A stretch of 64,000 nucleotides of DNA from Paludibacteraceae bacterium (GCA_017467185.1 JAFTSS010000028.1:90402-154401); one strand, 5' to 3'. Positions 28,101-37,429 are shown, counted from the stretch's first letter. A program made the numbers and translations. The notes: a model not told the origin generated them from the sequence alone.

Positions 28101-31002
28101 ACAATATAGGGCATATATTCAAACTGTTTGTGATTCTTCTAATGTAGGTAAAAAATCAGAACCATTATTGTTTACAACAGCATGTGCTTCAGTTGCAGTA
28201 GATTCTGTTTTAGATTTTGATGATGATGATACTCATATTTATTTGCCTTATACTAATTCGTCGGTGACAAATAAATCATATCCAACTCCTAAGTGTTTTG
28301 TCGTTGGGCATGATAAGATGGATTATACTTCAAGTGTTGTAAAATATTTCCCTAATTTGATTTCTAATACTGCGATAAAACAATATTCTCGTTCTGGTGA
28401 TTATGCTTTGATTTTTGAGCGTACATCAACAATAGCAATGGGAAAAGATGGTTCGAAGTTGTCATCGACAGAAGGTGGTTATATTGTATTGCCTGAATTT
28501 GAAGGTGAAAGGGAAGATTTGCAATTGTCATTCTGGATGCGTTGTTTATATAATAATCCATCATCAGGAGAAGTTGGAGCTTTGGGAGCTAAAGATATGG
28601 CATCTCGATTCTCAAAGAAATTGTCAGTAGGTACAATGTCAGATCCTGCAGATCCAACAACATTTGAACTCATTACAATTTTTGAATATCCATATACTGA
28701 TGTGGAGATAACATCTAAAACTAATGTTTTAGATGATCCTACAGGAAATGAATATTGGGTTGAATGTAAATTGCCATTGGTTGGCACTGAAGGTAAGTAT
28801 ATCGTATTGAAAAATGATATATTGGGGGATAGTTTAAAATATAATACAGTGTATGTTGATGATATAAAGCTTACTTCAGTGGCTTGTCTAAAACCTGAAT
28901 TTATCAAGTTTGATTTAATTACGACAGAATCTGTTTTAGTTGATTGTGCTCATAGTAATGTAGATAAACATGTTATTAGATTAGCAACCGATGAAAAATT
29001 CTCTGATAATTTGCGAATAGATACAGTGTCAAGTTTTCCTGTTAAATTAGAAAATTTGCAACCATCTACAGTATATTATATGCAAATACAGACATTGTGT
29101 TCTGACGAAAAATCATCAGAATGGTCGGATGTAGTAACATTTACTACATTGAAAACTATTGCATATACAGAAGATTTTAATGTAGATTTGACTTGCCCTG
29201 TAGATTGGAATAGAGCAAATAAAACATCTGTGACTGATTTATTTAAGGGGTCTGGTTTGTATATTGTTCCTACTAATAATCAAGAAGGTTGGTCGGTCAA
29301 TGGTGCGTTATTTAGAAATGGTTTGTTCTCAACATCTCACATGTCAGTGAATGTTTCATGTATGGGAGGGGTTGCGATTAATGCATCTAAACATTGGTTA
29401 TTGTCGCCTAATGTGATTTTGCCAAATAAGGAAAAATTACATTTAGTGTTTGATTTAGCATTGACAGATATGAACACAGCAGACCCTATTGGGGCAGATG
29501 ATATCAATGCTCCAACAAGTAGGTTTATGGTCATAATTTCAGATGATAAAGGAAAGACATGGAAGCGTGAAAATGCTGTAGTTTGGGGTAATCAAAAAGA
29601 CGATTATGTTTATTTTGATATCCCTCATACAGGAAAGAAATATTCAATTGATTTAGACCGTTTTGCCGGTAAAACAATTCAAGTGGCATTTTATGTCGAA
29701 TCTGCAGTAGATTTGAATACTACAACAGAAATTCATATTGATAATGTGCATGTAAATTCATATAAAGAAAATGTAGCAAAAGTGGATTTATGTGAGATGG
29801 AAGATTATTTGAATGGCGAATTTTATGTACATTATTCTGATTTAGTTTTGGGTGATAACTATTTTGATGATTGGGTATTAGCAAAACAAAAAGAAGAGGA
29901 TGATATTTTGAATGCAACAACAATTAGAGTGTCGCCTATTGCAGAAAATGCTATTAGTGTCTCAATGTGTGAGGGTGATGTTTATAGTTATAACAACTTC
30001 TCAGAACTTTTGTTGGCTGGTGTTTATAAACAAAAATTGTCTTCTTCTAATGGCTGTGATTCTGTTGTGGTGCTTGATTTAGCAGTTGAGCCTGCAATTC
30101 GTGTTATAGTGGATGATACTATTTGTTCAGGACAAAAATTTGTTTTTAATGGAAAAGAATACACCTCAACAGGTTTATATGTTGATACTTTGGTTTCAGC
30201 AGTAACTGGTTGTGATTCAATTATTACGTTGGCTCTTAAAGTTAATGAGGCAATTTATATTACAAAAGCAATGAATATTTGTTTCGGCGAGTCGTATCAA
30301 TTTGGAAGTCAAACTATCACTTCATCAGGTAGTTATATAGAAGAATTTGTGTCGGTTGATGGCTGTGATTCTATAGTTACATTAGAAGCGACAGTATTAC
30401 CTGATTATCGTCGAACAATAAGAGCCGCTATTAAGGAGGGTGAGAAATATAATGATAATGGATTTAATGGTATTTCTCGACAAGGAACATACACTTTACC
30501 TCTTAAATCGGTCGATGGTTGTGATTCTACTATAACATTGAATCTTTTAGTTCTAAAATCAGATACAGCATATGTCAAAAATGAAATTACAACAGAAGAT
30601 TTGCCTTTTGAATATGAAAGTTTGTATTATGATGAAAATACGTTACCAGGTACATACGTTGATACGATTGTGGTTAAACTTGATAATATGGAATATGTCG
30701 TTATTCATACTTTGATAGTTAATTTATCAGATGCAATAGATAATGTTATGATTAAAGATTTGGTGATGGTACCTAATCCGCTCAGAGCAAATCAAACATT
30801 GTATATTCTCAATGACTTTACTATCGAAGAGCGTATTGGTTTGTATGTTGAAGTTTTTGATGCTAAGGGTCAAAGAGTATTGATTGATGAACCAAGAAAT
30901 TATCCTATTACAATTGATTATTTGGATCAATCGGGTATTTATGTTGTTAGAATTATAACTGGTACAGGTACAGTTTATACAGGTAAGATTTTATTTGAAT
31001 AA
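22198..31002 (+). CDS. Giant T9SS-exported surface protein, nine adhesin modules (paralogue 2)
   Basis: A 2934-residue exported protein and first gene of an apparent three-gene operon. Signal peptide about 1-23 (ending SLFAQ). Nine jelly-roll modules of the cleaved-adhesin type (as in gingipain haemagglutinin regions) begin at recognisable places such as DFENGIPKDW, VPYTNDF, IPYVENFDN, LPYFENFDN and YPYVIDFEN. They are separated by FN3-like modules ending in patterns like KYYYYLRSIC. Modules typically contain VGVMTDP and close with IDDV and a Cys-Pro. The stalk at nt about 29950-30550 has four GCDS repeats; the last 85 residues are a T9SS type A domain (VMVPNP ... GIYVVRIITG). No enzyme domain is visible. 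Surface adhesion or matrix formation is inferred. The next gene starts 20 bases after the stop. Confidence 0.88.
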   Translation: MKRNLQKLLGLFCGLFFSFSLFAQQYGQALKEDFENGIPKDWTQEIVSDKLMWTIESGDLMFPNGAFSGEKRVAFRNESGVTKNASTRLVSPIMDLSTLYRPLLIFAHAQDQWTKDVDVLRVLYRLSPESDWVELKVYDECITFWQIDTIKLVGSSKTYQIAFEAKDNLGRGIVIDDVEVRSTPKCDTPYALMVSELTSRSAVLNWLGAFDAKGFELKVSTERILPEQLNNDLYVANVKDTLLGNEWNYKLTGLLSGTKYYYYLRSICKNENSDWAVDSFVVANMITVPYTNDFNVKKTSGGVVSAPEKWKVAASNAAVAPFVNTCLTINKWYSSPDSTFALCFYGSEDVETIVPVRGGAYSYACLPEVEIEDVSKLSVSFTTINFNPHLSDRFSIIVGVMTDPNDKTTFTAVDTVNVESMRTYEECVVSLKNYKGKGKFITFMSDFIESNIFCMDNLKVDYTPEVMKVNDFKVNIITSTSVKIDFELEYPKYEVVFAKEKLLSNDIDIVTDVVRAEISNHGIVGGLENNTNYYIYARAIEGAVKGERSCHRIIRTPGRIETLPYTESFTINTADKDSYYYINYGEFLSSPKKMLATGLIALSNGAYSMFCDDKTCSEEKSSGTINLGSSHDVVNDPEKHLHANLGLADYDLWAVTVFPELPIDIKSVAVSFLAKRPYKEHSGYLEVGVMSVANDVSTFQAIDTIKLGTKERKYIYNLDEYDVKGQFWAFRVDSKIVTSEKNVACIDDVRFYKVPSCKSPSNIELVSIPGDPTKMTLTWDANGAKSWAVRLSREEYPIDSMFSNTQNYEYVYDNTVNTNSITFTDLRPSGFKYYYTICPICGEEKGNWTLWDSLTTNCYDVEAIPYVENFDNEDYLVGEVEGFAVPCMISKQLIYKSSILNTSPCLSNKKSASGANSVVLTKGKRLEENQNPYFALPKMAKPINELQLSFKTFGIEVQPQIWVGVMTDPLDTATFEVVDIITPIVLEKESEDAPDEFLEYIVSFAGYKGKGEHIALMLKDEFEYFAVSAYIDDIVVDNIIPCARPEKIKLVDFSSDAVRLSWSSAREIDRWRVVFALDKLTQQDLSNPQMSSRIVRIDTVTSSYTWFRGLQASTRYYVYIQSMCSDIETSKWSNYFTFTSLCVPIDIENVGVESFENYATGVGTYPDCYFVGSNSKDKEYVPYCDTKYKHTGQASMFFRSDEENNGAYMITNSLAVDDIADVKLNFWGYTEYPSDHYAHSIVVGVLTSPSDLATFVPVDTVVLSSEERPYEIHFHNYKYDYKGDRGKFIMFRSEFDRENRVYIDDISFGPASACPTSFYFDDITATSFKLRFRSNNAPYEIKYSTSMCDEELLNSNKLTSIIVTEDSLLIEGLTPYTTYYFYGRSTCGGKYGEWSNVNIVRTNCFETLPLPYFENFDNQVAIGQAPDCWDSYYQDMNIAYPALDNMKSALTPGFYPYSGSRAIYLRTDAGTPSYLVSHEIEVDDLSKCQVTFFAWPRYENKNNSVVVGVVTNVDSIAASFVPVDTILINQEMRSWEECVVSFENYKGSAKRIGFVSYQSLNETAATSGVYIDDILIELIPTCKKPKQFKFMGHTENSLTISFVGSGVDKYEATYGQSGFNVNEAKDIVEFTGTEFTLSGLEPAKYYDVYVRSVCSATNKSPWTYAGKYFTSNVLIRDYPYVIDFENRAEDAQWTFKQGNQVNKWYIGADTAHIVTDNVAEGNALYISNDGGKSAHYDNTSASNSWCYRGLNLEPGTYTISFDWTCVGEKKSSVTGMDYYDYFRVVLLPTTSVFDAGSNSITNISGNVTIFNTAKSAVLPDGCINLTAEAEKGVYVFNSVNKSKPLSEQWKSHDITFVVDEEIAGAYNIVFYWCNNSSGGDYANVRSAVVDNINIVKESCDMAYNLQATEIGENYANLAWDVVADKVKGFNVEVESTVVNIKNPTENRIVFSEFVENNSVKITGLKDNTQYRAYIQTVCDSSNVGKKSEPLLFTTACASVAVDSVLDFDDDDTHIYLPYTNSSVTNKSYPTPKCFVVGHDKMDYTSSVVKYFPNLISNTAIKQYSRSGDYALIFERTSTIAMGKDGSKLSSTEGGYIVLPEFEGEREDLQLSFWMRCLYNNPSSGEVGALGAKDMASRFSKKLSVGTMSDPADPTTFELITIFEYPYTDVEITSKTNVLDDPTGNEYWVECKLPLVGTEGKYIVLKNDILGDSLKYNTVYVDDIKLTSVACLKPEFIKFDLITTESVLVDCAHSNVDKHVIRLATDEKFSDNLRIDTVSSFPVKLENLQPSTVYYMQIQTLCSDEKSSEWSDVVTFTTLKTIAYTEDFNVDLTCPVDWNRANKTSVTDLFKGSGLYIVPTNNQEGWSVNGALFRNGLFSTSHMSVNVSCMGGVAINASKHWLLSPNVILPNKEKLHLVFDLALTDMNTADPIGADDINAPTSRFMVIISDDKGKTWKRENAVVWGNQKDDYVYFDIPHTGKKYSIDLDRFAGKTIQVAFYVESAVDLNTTTEIHIDNVHVNSYKENVAKVDLCEMEDYLNGEFYVHYSDLVLGDNYFDDWVLAKQKEEDDILNATTIRVSPIAENAISVSMCEGDVYSYNNFSELLLAGVYKQKLSSSNGCDSVVVLDLAVEPAIRVIVDDTICSGQKFVFNGKEYTSTGLYVDTLVSAVTGCDSIITLALKVNEAIYITKAMNICFGESYQFGSQTITSSGSYIEEFVSVDGCDSIVTLEATVLPDYRRTIRAAIKEGEKYNDNGFNGISRQGTYTLPLKSVDGCDSTITLNLLVLKSDTAYVKNEITTEDLPFEYESLYYDENTLPGTYVDTIVVKLDNMEYVVIHTLIVNLSDAIDNVMIKDLVMVPNPLRANQTLYILNDFTIEERIGLYVEVFDAKGQRVLIDEPRNYPITIDYLDQSGIYVVRIITGTGTVYTGKILFE

Positions 31003-31022
31003 TATTATTAAATAAGATATTG

Positions 31023-34000
31023 ATGATGAAAACTTTTGATAAAATTTTCTTAGTTGTTGTTTTTTCGCTATTTTGTAATGTTTTATTTGCAAAGACAGTT
31101 ATTTCTTCAATCGGTTTCCAAACTGACTTTGAGGATGAAGAAGAACGTGCAAAGTGGATATTGAATCCAACTGTTGAGGGTTACGAATGTGCAAATAAGT
31201 GGTTTTGGGGCAATCTTGGAGCTAATGGAGGCGATCATGGTTTGTTTATATCAGGAGATTATGGTTTAACAGACCGTTATGTCCCTATAGGTACTACAAC
31301 ACTTGCTTATCGTACATTTACTTTTGGTAAGGGTGATTATGAACTTTCGTTTGATTGGCAAGCAGGAGGTCTTTCGGCTGATGGATTATATGTTTGTTGG
31401 ATACCAGAGCGTGATAGTATTGAATTAGCATCAGTGAGTACAAGTAGTATATTGCCTGAATGGGTAGAAAGATATGCTGTTGATTTTAATAGTGATTTGT
31501 TGTATTTGTCGCAACGCACTTGGAATACAATATTAGATACCATATATACAAATGGAGAGGCATATAATCTTGTGTTTATTTGGAACAATGGTGTATTGGC
31601 TTCTTATTCTATGGGAGCAATGATTGATAATCTTAATATACTTGAGGTTGGACGATGTTCGAGACCAACAAATTTGATGGCTAACCCTAAAGGTAATGAC
31701 ATGGTTTTGTCATGGAGTGGTGAGGCCGATGCTTATGATGTACGTTGTGTTAATAATTTAACAGGTGAATCGGTTGAATATAATGATGTAACAACAACTT
31801 ATCAAGTTATTTCTGATTTATCAGAAGGTATGTGTACCTATTATGTTCGTTCGAAATGTGGTGATATTGCTGGAACTTGGACTTCTCTTAGTAAATTTCT
31901 TTTTTATCCAGGAACACGTTGTGTTGATTATTTAGATTTAAATAATCGTAATTGTTCTTATGGTGATCCTATGGAAGGACTAAAATATGGGGCTGTAGAT
32001 TTTGGTTGTCAGGCAGTAGATAGTCGTCATACTATTCATTGGAATCCAAAAGAATATGATCCATTTACTAATGGAAAATTGAAAACTGTTCCTGATGGTG
32101 CATTAGCTTCTATTAGATTAGGTAATTGGAATATTGGTGCAGAATATGAAAGCGTGGAGTATAACTTTATTGTAGATACGACAAAGGATGCGGCTATTTT
32201 ATTGCTTGATTATGCTGTGCTTTTAGAGTCTCCAAATCATGACTCTATAGATCAACCTCGTTTTACACTTGAAATTACACATGACGAGAAACCTCTTGAT
32301 AAATTTGGATGTGGAGAAGCATATTTTGCAGCAGGTTATAATACTGATGGTTGGGTGAAATTCCAAGGTCCGAATTCAGAAGGGTATTATAAAGATTGGA
32401 CAACCGTAGGTGTAAACTTGCGGGAATATCATGGAAAGTCATTGAAAATAAAATTAACAACGTATGATTGTACCGCAGGAGGTCACTTTGGTTATGCTTA
32501 TTTTACTCTTAACTGTTCGGGTGGAAAAATTAAGGGATTGAGTTGTGCGGGAGATTCAGAAACAATATTTGAAGGTCCTGAGGGATTTAATTATCGGTGG
32601 TATTTACCTTCAAATCCCGACTCAATTGTTTCTGAAAAAAGACGTTTAACTTTGCCAGCAAGTGATACTTTAACATACGCATTGGATGTAATTCAACCAA
32701 CCAATAGAAATTGTTATTATACGCTTTATGCGTCTGCTGTTGGGCGTTATCCTTGTGCTGCTGCTGATTATAAACCAGATTTTTCTAATTGTACAAATGA
32801 GGTTGAATTTATAAATAAGAGTTATATAAAGCGAATCAATCAAGTAACTAATGATAGTTCGATAACTGGCGAACCTTGTGAAAATTTCTTGTGGGATTTT
32901 GGGGATGGAACTATGTCAAATGAAGCGAATCCTATTCATGAATATCCAGCGAGAGGTGGTTCTTACACAGTAAGATTATTATCAGGTATTGCAGATGGTA
33001 AGTGTAGTGATGATACAACTTTTACTATAAAATTGCCTCGTATGGATTCGAAACCAGATACTATTCATGCCACTGTTTGTCTTGGCGAACCATACGAATT
33101 TCCAAAAGGGAAGTATCAATTTGAGTCTGGGTTTTATTCTGATTCGGCGGTTACTATTTATGGTTGTGATAGTATAACTGTTTTGGATCTTTATGTTGCA
33201 GAAAGATATGATACTACTGTTGTTGAAGCTATTTGTAGTGATGATGAGTATTATTTCGATGGTAAATTGATTACAGAATCGGGTCGTTATCAAGCTAATT
33301 TTATAACGAAGTATGGTTGCGATAGTTTGGTAACATTGGATATTGATATTCTAGAAGCACTCAATGTTAGCATTGATAGTGTGATAAATCAATGTAGTGA
33401 TGATGAGTTTATTTCATTGCCTTATATATTACACTCTGGGGGATTAGGTGATTTCAAAATCTATATTGAAGAACTTGATTTAGAATGTGAGGGCTATTCA
33501 GTAGAAAAGGATGCATTATTGATTGAAATGCCTACGGGTTTAAAACCAGATAGTTATAAAACAATAATAGATTTTGGAGAATCGGCTTGTGGAACAGGTG
33601 CAGAAACAATTACTTTAAACTTGTTGTATCCTAAGGATGTGCTTGTTCAACGTTGGGGCGATGTGCTTGCTGTTATGAATGAAAACTATAATGGGGGCTA
33701 TAATTTTGTTGCTTTTCAATGGTATAAAAATGGACAAATTATAGAAGGGGCAACATCTTCTATTTTGTATGAGCATGGAGGCTTGGATTTAGATGCTGAA
33801 TATTCTGTGCTGTTGACGCGAGGAGATGATAATTCTAAATTATTGACGTGTAGTGCGGATTTGGTTGATTTTGGTGGTGTTATAGAGGAAAATGCAATCA
33901 ATGTTTCACGAAAAGATAATAATGTAGAGATTGATTTACCACAAAAAGCAAAAGTTAAAGTGTGGTCAACGTCTGGCGTATTACTTAAAGAATTCTTATT

Positions 34001-34106
34001 GAATGAGGGTGTGAATATTGTCGATACGTTAGGGATGCATGGGGTGTATATATTTGAAATTATTTTTGAAGATAATCAAAGGGAAATACAACAGGTTGTA
34101 TTTTAA
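31023..34106 (+). CDS. T9SS-exported surface protein with adhesin, PKD and GCDS-repeat domains
   Basis: A 1027-residue exported protein, second of the operon. Tandem ATG codons at 31023 and 31026 are possible starts; an in-frame TTG just before is unlikely. A signal peptide (to about residue 25, ending VLFAK) precedes one cleaved-adhesin-like module (to about 210) and an FN3-like module (to about 290). A domain of about 190 residues (CVDYLDLNNRNCSYG ... HFGYAYFTLNC) is shared with the next gene. A PKD domain is near 623 (WDFGDGTMSNEANPIHEY). Two GCDS repeats (GCDSITVLDL, GCDSLVTLDI) come next, then an unassigned beta-rich region with a WYKNGQ motif, and a T9SS-like tail (VKVWSTSGVLLKEF ... 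GVYIFEI). Confidence 0.85.
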   Translation: MMKTFDKIFLVVVFSLFCNVLFAKTVISSIGFQTDFEDEEERAKWILNPTVEGYECANKWFWGNLGANGGDHGLFISGDYGLTDRYVPIGTTTLAYRTFTFGKGDYELSFDWQAGGLSADGLYVCWIPERDSIELASVSTSSILPEWVERYAVDFNSDLLYLSQRTWNTILDTIYTNGEAYNLVFIWNNGVLASYSMGAMIDNLNILEVGRCSRPTNLMANPKGNDMVLSWSGEADAYDVRCVNNLTGESVEYNDVTTTYQVISDLSEGMCTYYVRSKCGDIAGTWTSLSKFLFYPGTRCVDYLDLNNRNCSYGDPMEGLKYGAVDFGCQAVDSRHTIHWNPKEYDPFTNGKLKTVPDGALASIRLGNWNIGAEYESVEYNFIVDTTKDAAILLLDYAVLLESPNHDSIDQPRFTLEITHDEKPLDKFGCGEAYFAAGYNTDGWVKFQGPNSEGYYKDWTTVGVNLREYHGKSLKIKLTTYDCTAGGHFGYAYFTLNCSGGKIKGLSCAGDSETIFEGPEGFNYRWYLPSNPDSIVSEKRRLTLPASDTLTYALDVIQPTNRNCYYTLYASAVGRYPCAAADYKPDFSNCTNEVEFINKSYIKRINQVTNDSSITGEPCENFLWDFGDGTMSNEANPIHEYPARGGSYTVRLLSGIADGKCSDDTTFTIKLPRMDSKPDTIHATVCLGEPYEFPKGKYQFESGFYSDSAVTIYGCDSITVLDLYVAERYDTTVVEAICSDDEYYFDGKLITESGRYQANFITKYGCDSLVTLDIDILEALNVSIDSVINQCSDDEFISLPYILHSGGLGDFKIYIEELDLECEGYSVEKDALLIEMPTGLKPDSYKTIIDFGESACGTGAETITLNLLYPKDVLVQRWGDVLAVMNENYNGGYNFVAFQWYKNGQIIEGATSSILYEHGGLDLDAEYSVLLTRGDDNSKLLTCSADLVDFGGVIEENAINVSRKDNNVEIDLPQKAKVKVWSTSGVLLKEFLLNEGVNIVDTLGMHGVYIFEIIFEDNQREIQQVVF

Positions 34107-34124
34107 ATAAAAACAGCATAAATT

Positions 34125-37100
34125 ATGAGTAAAAAGACGTTAGGCATATTTGTGATTTTTGTATTTTTATTGCTTTCTGAGTTTGCGATGGCACAAATGG
34201 TGTCTGTTCCATATTTTTGTGGATTTGAAGATGCTACGGATAATAGTCATTGGAAGATGAATGTAGGACCTACAGCAGAAGATAGCAATGATAAATGGTT
34301 AATCGGTAATATAGATAGTAGTGAAGGATATAATTCGTTGACTATAACCTGTGATAGTGGTAAAACGGCGACATTCGGAGCCGAGCGAAACATGATGGTT
34401 GCTTATCGTCGTTTTCAAATAGATACTACATTATCGGTAAATATCTCTTTTGATTGGAAATGTGAAGGAATAGAAGATATTTCTCAATGCCATTTTTATT
34501 TTTTGCCTGCATCTGCTATTGCTGAATCTGAATTGTATTCTTTGTCAAATACAGCAACTTTACCTCTAAAATTAAGTCGTCCTCAAGTTTCTCTAAGTGG
34601 GAGTGTTGATTGGATGAATGTTTTTGCTTGCGAACAATTAGATTTGCAAGAAAATGTTGAGTACTATATGATTTTTGCTTGGCAAAATGCTAATACTGAT
34701 ACTGCTCAAAATGTTCTTTCAAAATATTCTGTGTCAATAGATAACATACAGATTACATCTGCAACTTGTCCGGAACCAGAAAATTTGCGGTATAAGTCGG
34801 CTTGTGATACACTTTTTCTTTGGTGGGATGGCGCTACTGAATTGTATGAGTTTCAATATAAACCTTCGGGCGATAAAATTTGGAAAACTTTGCCAAAGAC
34901 AAGAGAAAAAAAGACAGTTTTGGTCGGTATTCAAGAGGGTGCTTATGACGTAAGAGTGCGAGGTGTGCATGAAACTACAAATGAATTTAGTGCATGGCGT
35001 GCATTGAACGAAGTTGTTTGTTTTTGTCCTGAGCGGCATTGTATAAATTTTGTTGAATTGGATCGTCCTGGTGTTGAGTGTTTGTGGGGTGAGGCATCTA
35101 ATCCTGCAGATATAAAATTGGCTCCAACTGGGGTTGGAAATACAGGGGCTGGACCTTACGACAAGGGTTCGAGGGATATTCGTAGTCGGCATACAGTGAA
35201 TTGGCGACAAGGAGATCGTGACCCTCGTACTGGTAATTTGTTGCGAACAATTCCTGAAGGACATTTGGCATCGGTGCGTCTTGGAAATTGGGATATTGGA
35301 AAACAAGCCGAAGGAATAGTGTTTGATTATGTTGTTGATACAGCGCAAGCAGATATTATTTTGATGAAATATGCTGTTGTGTTAGAGAATCCAGGTCACG
35401 GACCAACAGAAGACCCTTATTTTAAACTCGAAATTTTAGATGAGGGGGGAATGATTATCGATGCCGATTGTGGTGCATTTGATTTTACTCCACAGAATAA
35501 AAATATTAAATGGAATAGAAATGGTGGTTTTGTTTGGAAAGATTGGACTGCTATTGGATTGAATTTGGCTGCACATCATGGTAAAAGTATAAAAATACGA
35601 TTGATAACACAAGATTGTGTGAGAACCGCACACTGTGGATATGCTTATTTTACGTTGGATTGTGTCGATGCATCTATTAAAACTACAAGTTGTGGTGAAA
35701 CTGTAGAAATAAAAATGGAAGCTCCTGATGGTTTTGAATATTTATGGACTCGTGGTGATGATAGGGAGCCAGTGCCAGGTGGCACATCTAAAACAATTGA
35801 TATTCCTGCAGATGATATTGAAACTTATTATTGTGAGGTGAGTTATGTGGGGATAGAGGGTTGTGGCTTTGAATTGCATACTGAGGTTAAACCTCGTTTC
35901 CCTTTTGCAGATTTTGCATCGGTGTGGAAACCAGAAAATTGTGAGAATAAGATAATGTTGAATAATAAAAGTTGTGTACATACTCGTATAGATGGTGTAG
36001 ATACTCCGACAAGCGAGCCTTGTGAGACGTTTTATTGGAAAATAGATGATGGACAGGATGTGTATGAGTATATATCAGAAGATGTGGAATATAAAGTACC
36101 AAATGAGGGTGCAACATTGCAGGTTACACTTGTTTCTTATATTTCAAGTGGTGCATGTGAAGATGATACTACTATAACCGTTGTAGTTCCTGCTATCTCT
36201 TCTGATTATTGTGTGATAGATACTACGATTTGTGAGGGAGATTATATCCAAACAAATTTTGGCGCATTTGCTAATGACACTGTGGTGTTTCATACCGAGA
36301 AAAGTAAGTGGTGTGGTTGTGATAGTACGACGGAGTTGAGATTAACCATATTGCCTCAACCTGAGGAGGTGCATGTATATGATACTATCTGTAGCGGACA
36401 ACCTTATTCTTTTAGAGGTAAAAATGTAGAACTTCCAGGAGAGCACAGATTTGTATTCCCTATGGATTCTGGGTGCGATAGTGTTTTTGTTTTGCATTTG
36501 GAAATGATAGAACCAATGAGTGATGTTGTTTTGGATAGTTCTTTGTTTGTTTGCGCTGATGATAAAAAATTGAGTATAGGTTATGATTTTATTGGCGGTT
36601 CTCGTCAACCTTCGGGGTGTTCGATATTATTTTCAGATTTAGCAAAAGATAATGGATTTGTTGATCTGCAAAAAGTGGAGATGGATTATATTAATAATCA
36701 ATTGTTGATTGATATACCTCAAAATTGTCGTCCTAATAAATATAGCGCAACTCTTCTTTTCAAAGATACTACGGGAATGTGTGGTGATGCATCTTTTGAT
36801 ATTTCTTTTGATGTTTATTATAGTTCTTCTATTCTCCAGCCAAAGTTTGGTAATACAATTGCTCTTTATGATTCGGCACATAATGGGGGATATAGTTTTG
36901 TTGAAAGTGAGTATCAATGGTATAAAAATAATGAAATTCTGTTAGATGATACTTTGTCTTATTTGTATCTTGGAATAGGAGAAGAGTTTGCTGTAGATGA
37001 TTGTTATTATTTGGAACTTATGCGTAAAGATGATGGTGTTGTGATGCGGACGTGTGAGATTTGTCCTGGCATGGATACTGATATAGATGATGTTTATGCT

Positions 37101-37328
37101 TTATACGAGTTGTTGTCTATAACGTTGTTTGAAAAGAATCAACGTATTGTAATTGACAATTTGGAAGAAGGTGTTGTTGGAATTTTTACTCTTACAGGTC
37201 AGTTAGTGAATGAATATCACGTGAAAGAGTTTGATTCGATGATTGTTGCTCCTTCTCAGGCAGGCACGTATGTTTTGCGTGTTATTACGTCAGATTATAC
37301 AGTAGGTTATAAAATACAAGTTAAATAA
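34125..37328 (+). CDS. T9SS-exported surface protein, paralogue of the preceding gene
   Basis: A 1067-residue exported protein, third of the operon, starting 18 bases after the previous stop. Signal peptide to about residue 24 (LLLSEFAMAQ). The layout repeats that of the gene before: an N-terminal cleaved-adhesin-like module with FDWKCEG, an FN3-like module, the shared domain of about 190 residues (CINFVELDRPGVECLWG ... HCGYAYFTLDC, with ASVRLGNWDIG), a PKD-like region with an FYWKIDDG motif (near 640), two GCDS repeats, the beta-rich region with QWYKNNE, and a T9SS-like tail (GIFTLTGQLVNEY ... GTYVLRV). The two probably arose by duplication. Function is unknown; co-export with the giant protein suggests a joint surface assembly. 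Confidence 0.85.
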   Translation: MSKKTLGIFVIFVFLLLSEFAMAQMVSVPYFCGFEDATDNSHWKMNVGPTAEDSNDKWLIGNIDSSEGYNSLTITCDSGKTATFGAERNMMVAYRRFQIDTTLSVNISFDWKCEGIEDISQCHFYFLPASAIAESELYSLSNTATLPLKLSRPQVSLSGSVDWMNVFACEQLDLQENVEYYMIFAWQNANTDTAQNVLSKYSVSIDNIQITSATCPEPENLRYKSACDTLFLWWDGATELYEFQYKPSGDKIWKTLPKTREKKTVLVGIQEGAYDVRVRGVHETTNEFSAWRALNEVVCFCPERHCINFVELDRPGVECLWGEASNPADIKLAPTGVGNTGAGPYDKGSRDIRSRHTVNWRQGDRDPRTGNLLRTIPEGHLASVRLGNWDIGKQAEGIVFDYVVDTAQADIILMKYAVVLENPGHGPTEDPYFKLEILDEGGMIIDADCGAFDFTPQNKNIKWNRNGGFVWKDWTAIGLNLAAHHGKSIKIRLITQDCVRTAHCGYAYFTLDCVDASIKTTSCGETVEIKMEAPDGFEYLWTRGDDREPVPGGTSKTIDIPADDIETYYCEVSYVGIEGCGFELHTEVKPRFPFADFASVWKPENCENKIMLNNKSCVHTRIDGVDTPTSEPCETFYWKIDDGQDVYEYISEDVEYKVPNEGATLQVTLVSYISSGACEDDTTITVVVPAISSDYCVIDTTICEGDYIQTNFGAFANDTVVFHTEKSKWCGCDSTTELRLTILPQPEEVHVYDTICSGQPYSFRGKNVELPGEHRFVFPMDSGCDSVFVLHLEMIEPMSDVVLDSSLFVCADDKKLSIGYDFIGGSRQPSGCSILFSDLAKDNGFVDLQKVEMDYINNQLLIDIPQNCRPNKYSATLLFKDTTGMCGDASFDISFDVYYSSSILQPKFGNTIALYDSAHNGGYSFVESEYQWYKNNEILLDDTLSYLYLGIGEEFAVDDCYYLELMRKDDGVVMRTCEICPGMDTDIDDVYALYELLSITLFEKNQRIVIDNLEEGVVGIFTLTGQLVNEYHVKEFDSMIVAPSQAGTYVLRVITSDYTVGYKIQVK

Positions 37329-37360
37329 GTTGATTAAATAATAGATAAGATATTTTGTTT

Positions 37361-37398
37361 GTGCGCACATTTGTAGTGATACAAGTGTGCGCTTTTGT
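37361..37398 (+). terminator. Rho-independent terminator of the surface-protein operon
   Basis: GCGCACATTTGTA, loop GTGA, TACAAGTGTGCGC, then TTTTGTTTT. The 13-bp stem has one G-U pair. Confidence 0.9.
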
Positions 37399-37429
37399 TT
37401 TGTGGTGTTGGAAAAATGTTGTAATTTTG
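37399..37429 (+). promoter_or_regulatory. Bacteroidota-type promoter (TTTG-N19-TAATTTTG)
   Basis: TTTG at 37399-37402 in the tail of the terminator, 19 bases, TAATTTTG at 37422-37429. The start codon follows only 17 bases later, so the leader is very short. Confidence 0.75.
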
